Of a DNA stretch of 64,000 nucleotides, positions 53,285-64,000 are shown piece after piece; the stretch's first letter is position 1, and the number at the start of each line of letters is the position of its first letter. The notes beneath the pieces are model-generated. The model did not search any database and was not told the DNA's origin. It saw nothing but the letters and a program-made list of their open reading frames with translations. This DNA comes from Panorpa germanica (lineage: Eukaryota > Arthropoda > Insecta > Mecoptera > Panorpidae): positions 26,236,759-26,300,758 of the forward strand of contig OY783204.1 of the NCBI GenBank assembly GCA_963678705.1, read 5' to 3'. The position numbers and the translations under genes were made by a program.

Positions 53285-54436
53285 ATAACATCTTTGAATA
53301 TAAACACCTGTTTTTTTTAAATGTTCTTCGTCCATAAATTTCAACAGAAATAAAAATAAATATGGTATTCATTACAAAAATATTTAAGAATTATCATTGA
53401 CTTATAACTAATTGACTCTTTTTATTTTTACATCCTACGCTAATATTTATAATATTGTTAATAATTATCGTAGAATTATATGAAATTTATTTAATTAGCA
53501 AATAGTTTCTTTTGTAAAATGATATCAAAGTTAGTTAATTATTTTATTTATTTATGAAATATTATTTCCAATATTTCTATGTATAGTGTCATTCATTTAC
53601 GAATTTTCTACTCGTTCGTAAATTGGAAATATGCGAGTATTCTTATCAACCAAAGGTAAATGTCAATTTTATGATATGTAAAATTATAATTTGTTTTATA
53701 TATCTTATAATTAGATGTTAAACTTATCTGGTAATCAATGCTGTTGATTTTTTATTCCTTTTTAATTAAAAAAATTTTACTTACTACATTTAGAACAAAA
53801 ATACTCAGTAATGAACTTTAGTTTCGATTTCTGAAGTACATTGTTAAATAAACACCGTTATAATAAGTAATTACAAAAAGTGTTTGATAATATTATTGTA
53901 ATTTAAAGCATATTTTAGTATAAAAGAAAAGTTTAGCTAAAACTTAAATAAGTTAATGATATTGAGATCCAAAATGACTGTATAATGTTTTTCTAATTAT
54001 TACTTTGTAATATATAAATAAATATCATGAATATTTGAACAAGAATAATGATTAAAATTAAAATTTAATTATGTATATGTTTATTAAGTTCTGTATTAAT
54101 AAAAGTAAATTTACATAAAAAGAATAAATGTTTTATAAGATTCTTATTTTATCGTTTATATATAAATTAAATTTATTAAGTTAAGAAAATTGTTTTTTAT
54201 TATATCTGTAACAATATTTGCTTATATAAAATTTGAAGATTTTGTTGCAACTAAAAATGGAAGTGTTGTACCTGAAACAAACCAAATTTATTTAGACTCT
54301 ATTCATTCATTTTAATAAATATAAAATATTTTCTTATCAGAATTTACTTTGAATAATATTGATATCCACTCTCTGAATTTAGTGTCTCAATTTGAATTCA
54401 GTAAAATATTCTTTATTGTATTATTATTTTTACTTG
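53285..54436. other. AT-rich intergenic stretch
   Basis: No open frame or repeat I can support. Confidence 0.5.
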
Positions 54437-54481
54437 TTATCTTGTTATCTGAAAACTATCTGGCTGATTGTGGCTCCACAG
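54437..54481 (-). CDS. Possible terminal exon of an unidentified minus-strand gene
   Basis: After acceptor TATTTGCAG the frame reads LWSHNQPDSFQITR and stops. In phase 0 it would follow the exon at 56029-56160. The evidence is only the acceptor and phase; it may be chance. Confidence 0.25.
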   Translation of the reverse strand: MWSHNQPDSFQITR

Positions 54482-54769
54482 CTGCAAATAATATAAGAGA
54501 TTGCAATTATTAAACAATGATTTATCAAATATATTATGTATATATCATACCTTTTATGAAACTGGCATAATTCACATGCAAACCAATGTATCTGTTTAAA
54601 ATCTCGCATCAACTAAATTACGTGGTTTAGAAGAAGAATTATGTCTAAAAGTAAGATAAAATACAATCATAAACTTTTTCGAATAAAATAAATACAGTTA
54701 AGACTAAGAGTTTATAATTAATTAAATATAAGAAATTAACCCTTTTTATATTTCAAATATTTTTAAAAT

Positions 54770-55830
54770 GGGCGCCACGTTTCTAACAATGTCATCCATA
54801 TTGAATTTAAAATTTGAACTCGCAGAGTAAGCATTATTGAATTTTGAAATATATTTTGTGTTAAAAAAAGGGATTTCTAAATTGTAAAAAGTGGTTGTGT
54901 TTATAATTAACAGTTTAAAGTTTTATTTAAGATATTAATTAAGTAGTAAAACGTATTTTTTATGATAATAAATGTGTATAAATGACAACGTACAATGACA
55001 GCAACAGGTGAGAAAAAACTATCTTTTCTACATAATAATTCAACCAAAATATTATTGTAAGCTCAAAAATGTAATCCTAGACATAAATAAATACTTAATG
55101 AGCCATTTTGAGCATATACTTAAAATATGCTATTATGAATTATAACCTCAGATCTGGAACTAAAAATTTTAGTGTCCGCCATTTTACTTTTTATATTTCA
55201 AATCGTTTAGCTGCCCCATTTTATAATTACGTCTGCCATTTGAAAGTTGGGCGTCTCTTACTTAAGTTTCTTAGAATTTTAAAATATATTAATGTGTTAG
55301 AAAATGTGCTTTTTAAAACGTAAAATATAGTTGAATTTATAAATAAGAATCTAAAGATTTATTTAAGATATTAATATTTCATAAACCGTGTTTCTTATAA
55401 ACAATAAATGTGTGTGAATGACAATCTACTATCTCATGCAACAGGTATGCAAATGTTTTCCTTTTTACATAATAATTCATCATATATCCCAACAAAACAT
55501 AATCAAAACATTCTTGTAAACCCAACAATGTAATAGTAGATATAAATTAATTAGTAATAATCCATTTTGACCTATTATGAATTATAACCTCACAGCTGAA
55601 AACCGTTGATCTAAATCAATTTAAATTTATAATCAACGCTGTGACATGTACGATAGTTTAGTTTTCTTTTAAAATCGAAAAGCAAATCAATTGTAAAAGT
55701 AATAGGAATCTAAAGTTTTATTTTAAAAATGTACTTATACTCAAAACATTTTTCGGGCTATATATTGTGTATATGACAAATGATGTTCGGCATCTGAATT
55801 TGCGCAATAAAAAAATAACATTGAATAGTA
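54770..55830 (+). repeat. Diverged tandem duplication, about 2.5 units
   Basis: An ordered set of marks recurs: CTAAAG.TTTATTTAAGATATTAA, AATAAATGTGTATAAATGACAA, CAACAGGT, ACATAATAATTCA, and TTATGAATTATAACCTCA. Starts at about 54910, 55348 and 55706 (spacings 438 and 358). It sits in the intron of the possible minus-strand gene. Confidence 0.55.
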
Positions 55831-56028
55831 AAGTTGCAGTTTACAATAGAAAAGCATAACAAATAAATCTTTGTTTTTGGGGATTAACAAAATCATAAAT
55901 CTTGTTAAAAAGAAATGTTTGATGTACCTGTTATAAATTAATAAGATTATCTTTATAATCCGTTTTTAAAGAAAATTTAGACCTATCTAGATTACTTTTA
56001 CTACGTTTTAATTAAGTACATGACTTAC

Positions 56029-56160
56029 TTTTGCTTCTGTCAATGGTTGAAATTCAAATAGTGTAATTTGTGAGCTTCTTAGTAAAATATATTGTCCAGT
56101 TTTTAATTTGCTGTCGATTTCAAAAGATAGTTCCACAACATCTCCTCGTTGTGTAATTGC
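56029..56160 (-). CDS. Orphan coding exon, 44 codons
   Basis: A minus-strand exon with acceptor GTTTTTAG and donor GTAAGT (56028-56023), exactly 132 nt, open only in phase 0. The peptide contains RGDVVELSFEIDSKLK and then TGQYILLRSS and LFEFQPLTEAK, which looks like genuine globular protein. I do not recognise the family. A donor CAG|GTAAGA near 56755 and an ATG-bearing block at about 56505-56575 (MDLAVHLV) may be upstream exons, but their phase does not fit, so the gene model is incomplete. Confidence 0.5.
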
Positions 56161-57529
56161 CTAAAAACATAACTAATATTAAAATAATAAATAAGTATTT
56201 TAATTTCACGCTATTGAATTTATTTATTTACTTGCTTTGGGATTATAGTATCACATTTACATTTCAATGTAGTCTACTGCGCTAATAAATAATACCTGCG
56301 GTGGCTAAATCCAACCCTAAAATATAAATTAAAATATGTCTTATTTAGCAATTAGTTTTGTTTACTTCATATATACCGAAAGGCTACTGTTATATCAGTC
56401 ATTGATCAGAGTTGATTAAACTATCTATAAATATTCATGCATTTACCAAACCTTTTAACTTCACTTTTTTATAACGATATCACAGTATATCTAATCAAAG
56501 AATCCCGACATTACGAACGAGGTGAACCGCCAAATCCATGTCCACTGAGACGAGTCAGAAACCTCTGAAAGATCATAGACATTAAAACATCTCAACTTCC
56601 ATAAACAAAATTATGAATAAAATCACTTGGTTCATCGATTTCATATTTAACTAATTCGCTTCATATGGTGAATAGCTAATTTAGTACATTAACAGTATAA
56701 AAGAAATCTCAATAAAATAGGTCTTTTTAATATCAAAAATAATCTTACCTGTCTTTGATACGTTGCACAATTTAGTTCGTTTTGTTTATAGATATAAACC
56801 TTTGCAAAATTAATCGCAATTGATGAGGTTTTTGATGTCAGTTAATAGGCAATATTTAATTAAATTATTTGAAATAAAAATATATATTCTGCAGTCTGAA
56901 CTCTTAAGTATTACGTTGACTATTTACATTTTTATTATAACCATGTTTTTACCTGTTGCTATATTATTATATTTTTAAAGCGCATGCGCAAAAGTATTTT
57001 GAGTTACGATTTATTTCTTTAGGCCTAACACGCCCTGCGAAGAAATATCACTTAGAAAAAAAGTACGCAATTTTTATCCATGCAAATATAAAATCACAAG
57101 TGCGATATTGTTCATATGATTAAATATGTTACAGGATTTGTGATTTTCTCGCCGTTTTTTATGCAGTGGGGATAGGTCTTAGAATTCACTGCTCTAAAAT
57201 AAATATAAATCCCTACTTTTATTTTTATGTGTTTCTTTTAGCCAATGGTCGGTCTTTGGGCAAGGATACAAATATCTTTCATCCCTTTTGTTAGCTGGGC
57301 TACATTGTACACACACACACAGGACACATACATCGTTCTATTCAACTTACGTGTATGCATTGGCTAAACAATCATGCGATTCATGTTTCGAAACATCGTA
57401 TTATATGTATCTTTTTAAATTAGCATAGTCTGACCTTGATTTTAAATTTTTGAAGTATTTTACTTAAGAAAAATGTAATAATATTAAATTTAAAAAAGTC
57501 TAAGTAAGAGAGGTATTTAGATATTGTTG
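56161..57529. other. AT-rich stretch with possible leader exons
   Basis: It holds the uncertain minus-strand exon candidates near 56505-56575 and 56755-56860, and a short (AC)n tract near 57308-57320. Nothing else supportable. Confidence 0.4.
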
Positions 57530-57730
57530 TACTTAAAAAGGTCTTCTTAAAAAGTTTTATGATTATGTTAATGGTCAAAAGATAATATTTAAAACATATA
57601 TATAATAGCTATAAACCTTAAGTAGACGAAATGCGTTTACCGTGATATTTTATAAAAATAAATAACATATAGGACATAATCGCAGTAATTCTGTGTTTAG
57701 GAAATAACCAATACATTTCGGTATAAAATG
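57530..57730 (+). repeat. Dispersed repeat family C, copy 5
   Basis: It contains GTCTTCTTAAAAAGTTTTAT, GATTATGTTAATGGTCAAAA and TTCTGTGTTTAGGAAA, parallel to copy 1. It lies immediately left of the exon array. Confidence 0.45.
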
Positions 57731-57811
57731 AACACAGTGACCTCTATCTCGGAGGTACTGATATATTTTGGAAAATATGATAATTTTAATGAGCTTTTTT
57801 TGTTATTACAG

Positions 57812-60800
57812 ATGTTTTACCGGTGTTTGCAAAGTTCTTATCATTGAAGAAAACACTTCTATTTAAGAATAGATTATTGTGCAAGTGTCGGGTTTGCATA
57901 GACTTTGTGTAGTGATTAGTGAAAATGCATTGTGAATTATTTAAATCAGGAAGGATTATTGCAGTTCCTGACCTCGCAGAAGACATCGTGCACTAGGACG
58001 TAATTAGGGAGGTAATCATCTAATTAACAAATCCTTTCTTTTCCTTTTACATTTCAATAGACTTGTAAAATATCTTAACGAATTATCTTTTGTTCCAGAC
58101 TTAAAATGAACAATTAATTTGGACATGTGCAAGTGTCGCGATGCATAGACTTTGTGTAGTGCAGTGCTTAGTGAAAGTGCATTGTGAATTATTTAAATCA
58201 GGAAGGATTATTGCAGTTCCTGACTTCGCAGAAGATAACGGAAATGCATGGAGGCGTCCGGCTAGGAAAATTAAAAAAGGTAATATTCCAAAATAATCTC
58301 ATATATCGAGTATAGAAATTTGTTTTATTTTAACGGAAATAAACTAATTGTAATCTTAACTATTTATTTCTCTTGTTTTAGGCTCACATCAGGTTTCTAC
58401 AGCAGTAACAATGAGTCCTAAGTAAGTGGAACTTATTTCTAAGCATGGCCCCGCCCCACTAACTGAAAAATTACTTTGCAGAGTCTTGACAATTTTTATT
58501 ATGGAAATGTTTATTAATCTTAAGAGATATTGGAGTCTGTTTCAGATATGCGTCAGACATCGTGCACTGGGACATAATTAGAGAGGTAACAATCTAATTA
58601 ACAAATTCTTTCTTTTCCATTTCAATAGACTTGTAAAATATCTTAACGAATTATCTTTTGTTCCAGACTTAAAATGAACAATTAAATTGGACATGTGCAA
58701 GTGTCGCGTTGCATAGACTTTGTGTAGTACAGTGTTTAGTAAAAGTGTAGTGTGAATTATTTAAATCAGGAAGGATTATTGCAGTTCCTGACTTCGCAGA
58801 AGACATCGTGCACTAGGACGTAATTAGAGAGGTAATCATCTAATTAACAAATTCTTTCTTTTCCTTTTACATTTCAATAGACTTGTAAAATATCTTAACG
58901 AATTATCTTTTGTTCCAGACTTAAAATGAACAATTAAATTGGACATGTGCAAGTGTCGCGTTGCATAGACTTTGTGTAGTGCAGTGTTTAGTGCAAGTGC
59001 AGTGTGAATTATTTAAATCAGGAAGGATTATTGCAGTTCCTGACCTCGCAGAAGATACCGGAAACGTATGGAGGCATCCGGCTTTAGGAAAATTAAAAAA
59101 AGGTTAATATTCCAAACTAATCTCACATATCGAGTATAGAAATTTATTTTATCTTAACGGAAATAAACTAATTGTAATCTTAACTATTTATTTCTCTTGT
59201 TTTAGGCTCACATCAGGTGCCACAGCTGTAACAATGAGCCCCAAGTAAGTGGAACTTATTTCTAGGCATGGCTCCGCCCAATTAACTGAAAAATTACTTT
59301 GCAGAGTCTTGACAATGTTTATTATAAAAATGATTATTAATCTTAAGAGATATTGGAGTCTGTTTCAGATAAGTGCCGGAGACTCAAGGCTTCTTCAAGA
59401 TGGATTTCTGTTTGATGTTGCCGCCTAAGATTTTAAAAGATAATTGGGAGTACCCTAGGTGACTAAAGAAGGATTGAGATTAAAATAAAGGTAATAATAA
59501 GTTGTAGTTTTTCATCTAATTATTGATTAGTTTTAATTTCATGTTTTCTGTAAATGTAATGCTCTTTCTTTCTTTCTTACAGATTGAAGAAAAATAGCCG
59601 GACTCTTGGATCAGCCTACCTACTTATGAGTAGTTACTTGGATTTCCTTCTTTTAAATAAAAGTAAATATACCATTTAATTTTTTATTATTGTGATTTAT
59701 TATTGAATTTATATTCGTTAATATTTTAATTTTATGAAACTTTTTATTTATAACAGATTTTTCTATCTGGGTTTTGGTCCATTGCTACAGCTGTAAAAGA
59801 ATTTCCGGACTCTTGGATCAGCCTACCTACTTATGAGGAGTTATATTTATTTCCTTTTTTTAAATAAATGTAAATGTAATTTTATTATTGCTATTTATAA
59901 AGGTTAATTTATATTTGATAATGTTTTAATTTCAATATGGTTTTTCTTTATTACAGATTTTTTTTATCAGGGTTCTGCTGCATTGCTGTTGTAACGAATA
60001 TCCGAACTATTCGAGCAGCCTACCTGCCTATGGGGATGCATTCTGATTATTTGTGTAGTGCAGTGTTTAGTGATAGTGCAGTGTGAATTATTTAAATCAG
60101 GAAGGATTAATGCAGTTCCTGACCTCGCAGAAGACATCGTGCACTAGGACGTAATTAGAGAGGTAATCATCTAATTAACAAATTCTTTCTTTTCCAATTC
60201 AATAGACTTGTAAATGATTTTAACGAATTATCTTTTGTTCCAGACTTAAAACCAACAATTAAATTTGGACACGTGCAAGTGTCGCATTTGCACAGACTTT
60301 GTGTAGTGCTCAAGGTTCCTCCAAGATGGATTTCTTTTTGATGTTGTTGCTTAATATTTAAAAAGACTGAGGAAGGAATGAGATTAAAATAAAGGTATGA
60401 ATTTGTTGTACTATTTCATCTGATCACTGACAGTTTTATTTGTTCTTTGATTAAATTGGTTAAAATATAATTTCCACATATTGATATTAGTTTTAATTTC
60501 ATGTTTTCTGTAAATATAATGCTCTTTATTTCTTACAGATATTTTTAGGGGTTACTGGAACAATAGCCGGACTCTTGGATCAGCCTACCTACTTATGAGA
60601 AGTTATTTTCATTTCTTTTTTTTAAATAAATGTAAATACAACATATTTAATTATTGCGATTTATAATTGAATTTATATTTGTAAATATTATAATTTTAAA
60701 ATGGTTTTTCTTTATTACAGATTTTTTTATCAGGGTTCTGCTGTTTTGTAACGAATTTCGGAACTTTTGGAACAGCTTACCTGCCTATGGGGAGTCATTT

Positions 60801-60905
60801 TGATTTTCTTTTTCAAAATAAATGTAAATATTAATTTTCATATTTTGTGATTGAGTTTTTTTTCTTGTTATTATTATAATTTTAAAATGATTTTCCTTCT
60901 TACAG
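57812..60905 (+). repeat. Exon-array duplication unit 1
   Basis: Blocks 1-14. Block order matches unit 2. The offset to the partner is 3312-3330 bp for blocks 2-4 and 3061-3077 bp from block 6 on, because block 5 with its intron (about 252 bp) is present only here. Confidence 0.8.
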
Positions 60906-63900
60906 ATTTATTTCAGGATCCTGCTGCATTGCTGTTGTAACGAATTTCCTAACTTTTGAAGCAACCTACCTGCCTATGGGGAGGCATTCTGATGCTTTCT
61001 GTAGTGCAGTGCAGTGATTAGTGAAAGTGCATTGTGAATTATTTAAATCAGGAAGGATTAATGCAGTTCCTGACCTCGCAGAAGACATCGTGCACTAGGA
61101 CGTAATTGGAGAGGTAACCATCTAATTTTCAATTTCTTTTATTTCCATTTCAATATCAATAGATTTGTAAATGATTTTAATGAATTATCTTTTGTTCCAG
61201 ACTTAAAACGAACAATTAAATTGGACATGTGCAAGTGTCGCGTTGCATAGACTTTGTGTAGTGCAGTGTTAATTATTTAAATCAGGAAGGATTATTGCAG
61301 TTCCTGACCTCGCAGAAGACATCGTGCGCTAGGACGTAATTAGAGAGGTAACCATCTAATTAACAAATTCTTTCTTTTCAATTTCAATAGACTTGTAAAA
61401 TATCTTAACGAATTATCTTTTGTTGCAGACTTAAAATGAACAATTAAATTGGACATGTGCAAGTGTCGCGTTGCATAGACTTTGTGTAGTGCAGTGTTAA
61501 TTATTTAAATCAGGAAGGATTATTGCAGTTCCTGACTTCGCAGAAGATACCGGAAACGCATGGATGCATCCGGCTTTAGGAAAATTAAAAAAAGGTAATA
61601 TTCTAAATTAAAATCATATATCGAATATAGAAATTTAATCTATTTTAATATAAGTAAACTTATTGTAATCTTAACGATTTCTTTCTCTTGTTTTAGGCTC
61701 ACATCAGGTGCTACAGCTGTAACAATGAGTCCTAAGTAAGTGGAACTTATTTCTAAGCATGGCCCTACCGCACTAAATGAAAAATTACTTTGCAGAGTCT
61801 TGACAATGTTTATTATGGAAATGATTATTAATCTTAAGAGATATTGGAGTCTGTTTCAGATATGCGTCAGACATCGTGCACTGGGACATAATTAGAGAGG
61901 TAACCATCTAATTAACAAATTCTTTCTTTTCCTTTTACATTTCAATAGACTTGTAAAATATCTTAACGAATTATCTTTTGTTGCAGACTTAAAATGAACA
62001 ATTAAATTGGACGTGTGCAAGTGTCGCGTTGCATAGACTTTGTGTAGTGCAGTGTTTAGTAAAAGTGCAGTGTGAATTATTTAAATCAGGAAGGATTATT
62101 GCAGTTCCTGACCTCGCAGAAGATACCGGAAACGTATGGAGGCATCCGGCTTTAGGAAAATTAAAAAAAGGTTAATATTCCAAACTAAAATCATATATCG
62201 AGTATAGAAATTTAATTTATTTTAACGGAAATAAACTAATTGTAATCTTAACTATTTATTTCTCTTGTTTTAGGCTCACATCAGGTGCCACAGCTGTAAC
62301 AATGAGCCCCAAGTAAGTGGAACTTATTTCTAGGCATGGCTCCGCCCAATTAACTGAAAAATTACTTTGCAGAGTCTTGACAATGTTTATTATGGAAATG
62401 ATTATTAATCTTAAGAGATATTGGAGTCTGTTTCAGATAAGTGCCGGAGACTCAAGGCTTCTTCAAGATGGATTTCTGTTTGATGTTGCCGCCTAAGATT
62501 TTAAAAGATAATTGGGAGTACCCTAGGTGACTAAAGAAGGATTGAGATTAAAATAAAGGTAATAATAAGTTGTAGTTTTTCATCTAATTATTGATTAGTT
62601 TTAATTTCATGTTTTCTGTAAATGTAATGCTCTTTCTTTCTTTCTTACAGATTGAAGAAAAATAGCCGGACTCTTGGATCAGCCTACCTACTTATGAGTA
62701 GTTACTTGGATTTCTTTTAAATAAAAGTAAATATACCATTTAATTTTTTATTATTGTGAATAATAATTGAATTTATATTCGGTATTATTTTAATTTTATG
62801 AAACTTTTTATTTATAACAGATTTTTCTATCAGGGTTTTGGTCCATTGCTACAGCTGTAAAAGAATTTCCGGACTCTTCGATCAGCCTACCTACTTATGA
62901 GGAGTTATTTTGATTTCCTTTTTTTAAATAAATGTAAATGTAATTTTATTATTGCTATTTATAAAGGTTAATTTATATTTGATAATATTTTAATTTCAAT
63001 TTGGTTTTTCTTTATTACAGATTTTTTTCAGGATCCTGCTGCATTGCTGTTGTAACGAATTTCCGAATATTTGGAGCAGCCTACCTGCCTATGGGGACGC
63101 ATTCTGATTATTTGTGTAGTGCAGTGTTTAGTGAAAGTGCAGTGTGAATTATTTAAATCAGGAAGGATTATTGCAGTTCCTGACCTCGCAGAAGACATCG
63201 TGCACTAGGACGTAATTAGAGAGGTAATCATCTAATTAACAAATTCTTTCTTTTCCAATTCAATGGACTTGTAAATGATTTTAACGAATTATTTTTTGTT
63301 CCAGACTTAAAACCAACAATTAAATTTGGACACGTGCAAGTGTCGCATTTGCACAGACTTTGTGTAGTGCTCAAGGTTCCTCCAAGATGGATTTCTTTTT
63401 GATGTTGCTGGTTAATATTTAAAAAGACTGAGGAAGGAATGAGATTAAAATAAAGGTATGAATTTGTTGTACTATTTCATCTAATCACTGACAATTTTAT
63501 TTGTTCTTTGATTAAATTGGTTAAAATATAATTTCCACATATTGATATTAGTTTTAATTTCATGTTTTCTGTAAATATAATGCACTTTATTTCTTACAGA
63601 TTTTTTTAGGGGTTACTGGAGTGTTTACTCTATTGAAGAACAATAGCCGGACTCTTGGATCAGCCTACCTACTTATGAGGAGTTATTTTCATTTCTTTTT
63701 TTTAAATAAATGTAAATATAACATATTTTATTGCGATTTATAATTGAATTTATATTTGTAAATATTATAATTTTAAAATGGTTTTTCTTTATTACAGTTT
63801 TTTTTATCAGGGTTCAGTTGCATTGCTGTTGTAATGAATTTCGGAACTTTTGGAGCAGCCTACCTGCCTATGGGGAGTCATTTTGATTTTCTTTTTCAAA

Positions 63901-64000
63901 ATAAATGTAAATATTAATTTTCATATTTTGAGATTGAGTTCTTTTTTTGTTATTATTATAATTTTAAAATGATTTTCCTTCTTACAGATTTATTTCAGGA
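60906..64000 (+). repeat. Exon-array duplication unit 2 (and start of a third)
   Basis: Blocks 15-28, homologous in order to unit 1. The block starting at 63988 is homologous to 60906 (offset 3082), so a third unit appears to begin at the window's end. Confidence 0.8.

Larger units (their letters stand above)
57812..64000 (+). ncRNA. Multi-exon repetitive RNA gene, about 29 exon-like blocks, running off the right edge
   Basis: Blocks bounded by polypyrimidine-AG and GT include 57812-58011, 58099-58279, 58382-58421, 58546-58585, 58667-58831, 58919-59102, 59206-59244, 59369-59490, 59583-, 59757-, 59957-60162, 60244-60394, 60539-, 60721-, 60906-61113, 61201-61347, 61429-61594, 61697-61735, 61860-61899, 61987-62170, 62274-62312, 62437-62558, 62651-, 62821-, 63021-63223, 63305-63455, 63600-, 63798- and 63988-. 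Introns measure about 80-145 nt. Every head block has stops in all three frames near its start, so protein coding is excluded. Donors are strong (AGAG|GTAATC, AAAG|GTAATA, CTAA|GTAAGT). No C/D or H/ACA box snoRNA is evident in the introns. Transcription is inferred from splice grammar; a dead tandem duplicate is the alternative. Confidence 0.6.

Noticed and set aside
56270-56320. A 9-nt or 21-nt exon between the orphan exon and MDLAVHLV
   Set aside because: None of the possible joins keeps the orphan exon in its only open phase.
57812-64000. Exon array as a repeat-protein gene
   Set aside because: The head block has a stop in each frame within its first 20 nt, and homologous blocks differ by 1-2 nt insertions.
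57812-64000. Exon array as a snoRNA host gene
   Set aside because: I looked in the introns for paired C/D boxes and H/ACA boxes and found no consistent set.

Overview
The window is nuclear DNA of an insect: AT-rich, with short AT-rich spliceosomal introns, conserved animal housekeeping genes, and a cluster of cuticle protein genes of the type that carries repeated 18-residue motifs. I cannot fix the order from this window; a holometabolous insect such as a beetle or hymenopteran is my best guess (inference).

Positions 1-18.6k hold housekeeping genes. On the minus strand are the first coding exon of an unidentified gene (107-156), the ER translocon protein TRAM (7 coding exons, 387 aa), muscle-type 6-phosphofructokinase (12-exon frame, 788 aa, four interchangeable 109-bp exons and two candidate microexons) and 14-3-3 zeta (248 aa, two interchangeable 164-bp exons). 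On the plus strand is the ribosome assembly factor MRTO4 (233 aa). All exon joins were checked for reading phase and close exactly.

Positions 19.5-27.8k hold an ATRX/XNP SNF2 helicase on the plus strand in 20 coding exons (about 2017 aa) with a long acidic N-terminus and no visible ADD zinc finger.

Positions 28.6-53.3k are an accessory region. Six intronless secreted cuticle protein genes (CP1-CP6), with 3 to 5 copies of a DTHEVAxAKAxHFAAHA-like motif, are interleaved with mobile DNA. Five of the six share TATA, Inr, upstream AGGTC half-sites and a 27-30 nt 5' leader element that can form a hairpin. CP2 and CP6 are near-identical inverted paralogues. CP4 lies between 480-bp inverted repeats. 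Between CP1 and CP2 is a 4-kb palindromic satellite of 147-bp units (about 12 units one way, 17 the other), abutting a Helitron-like 3' end and bracketed by inverted copies of a second element. MITEs and a decayed THAP-domain gene are also present.

Positions 53.3-57.8k are AT-rich with a diverged tandem duplication and one orphan coding exon on the minus strand. From 57.8k to the right edge there is a dense array of about 29 exon-like blocks (40-208 nt) with splice signals separated by introns of about 80-145 nt. It is arranged as a 3.1-3.3 kb tandem duplication with no conserved reading frame. This looks like a multi-exon, modular, repetitive non-coding RNA gene and is the best candidate for something undescribed.
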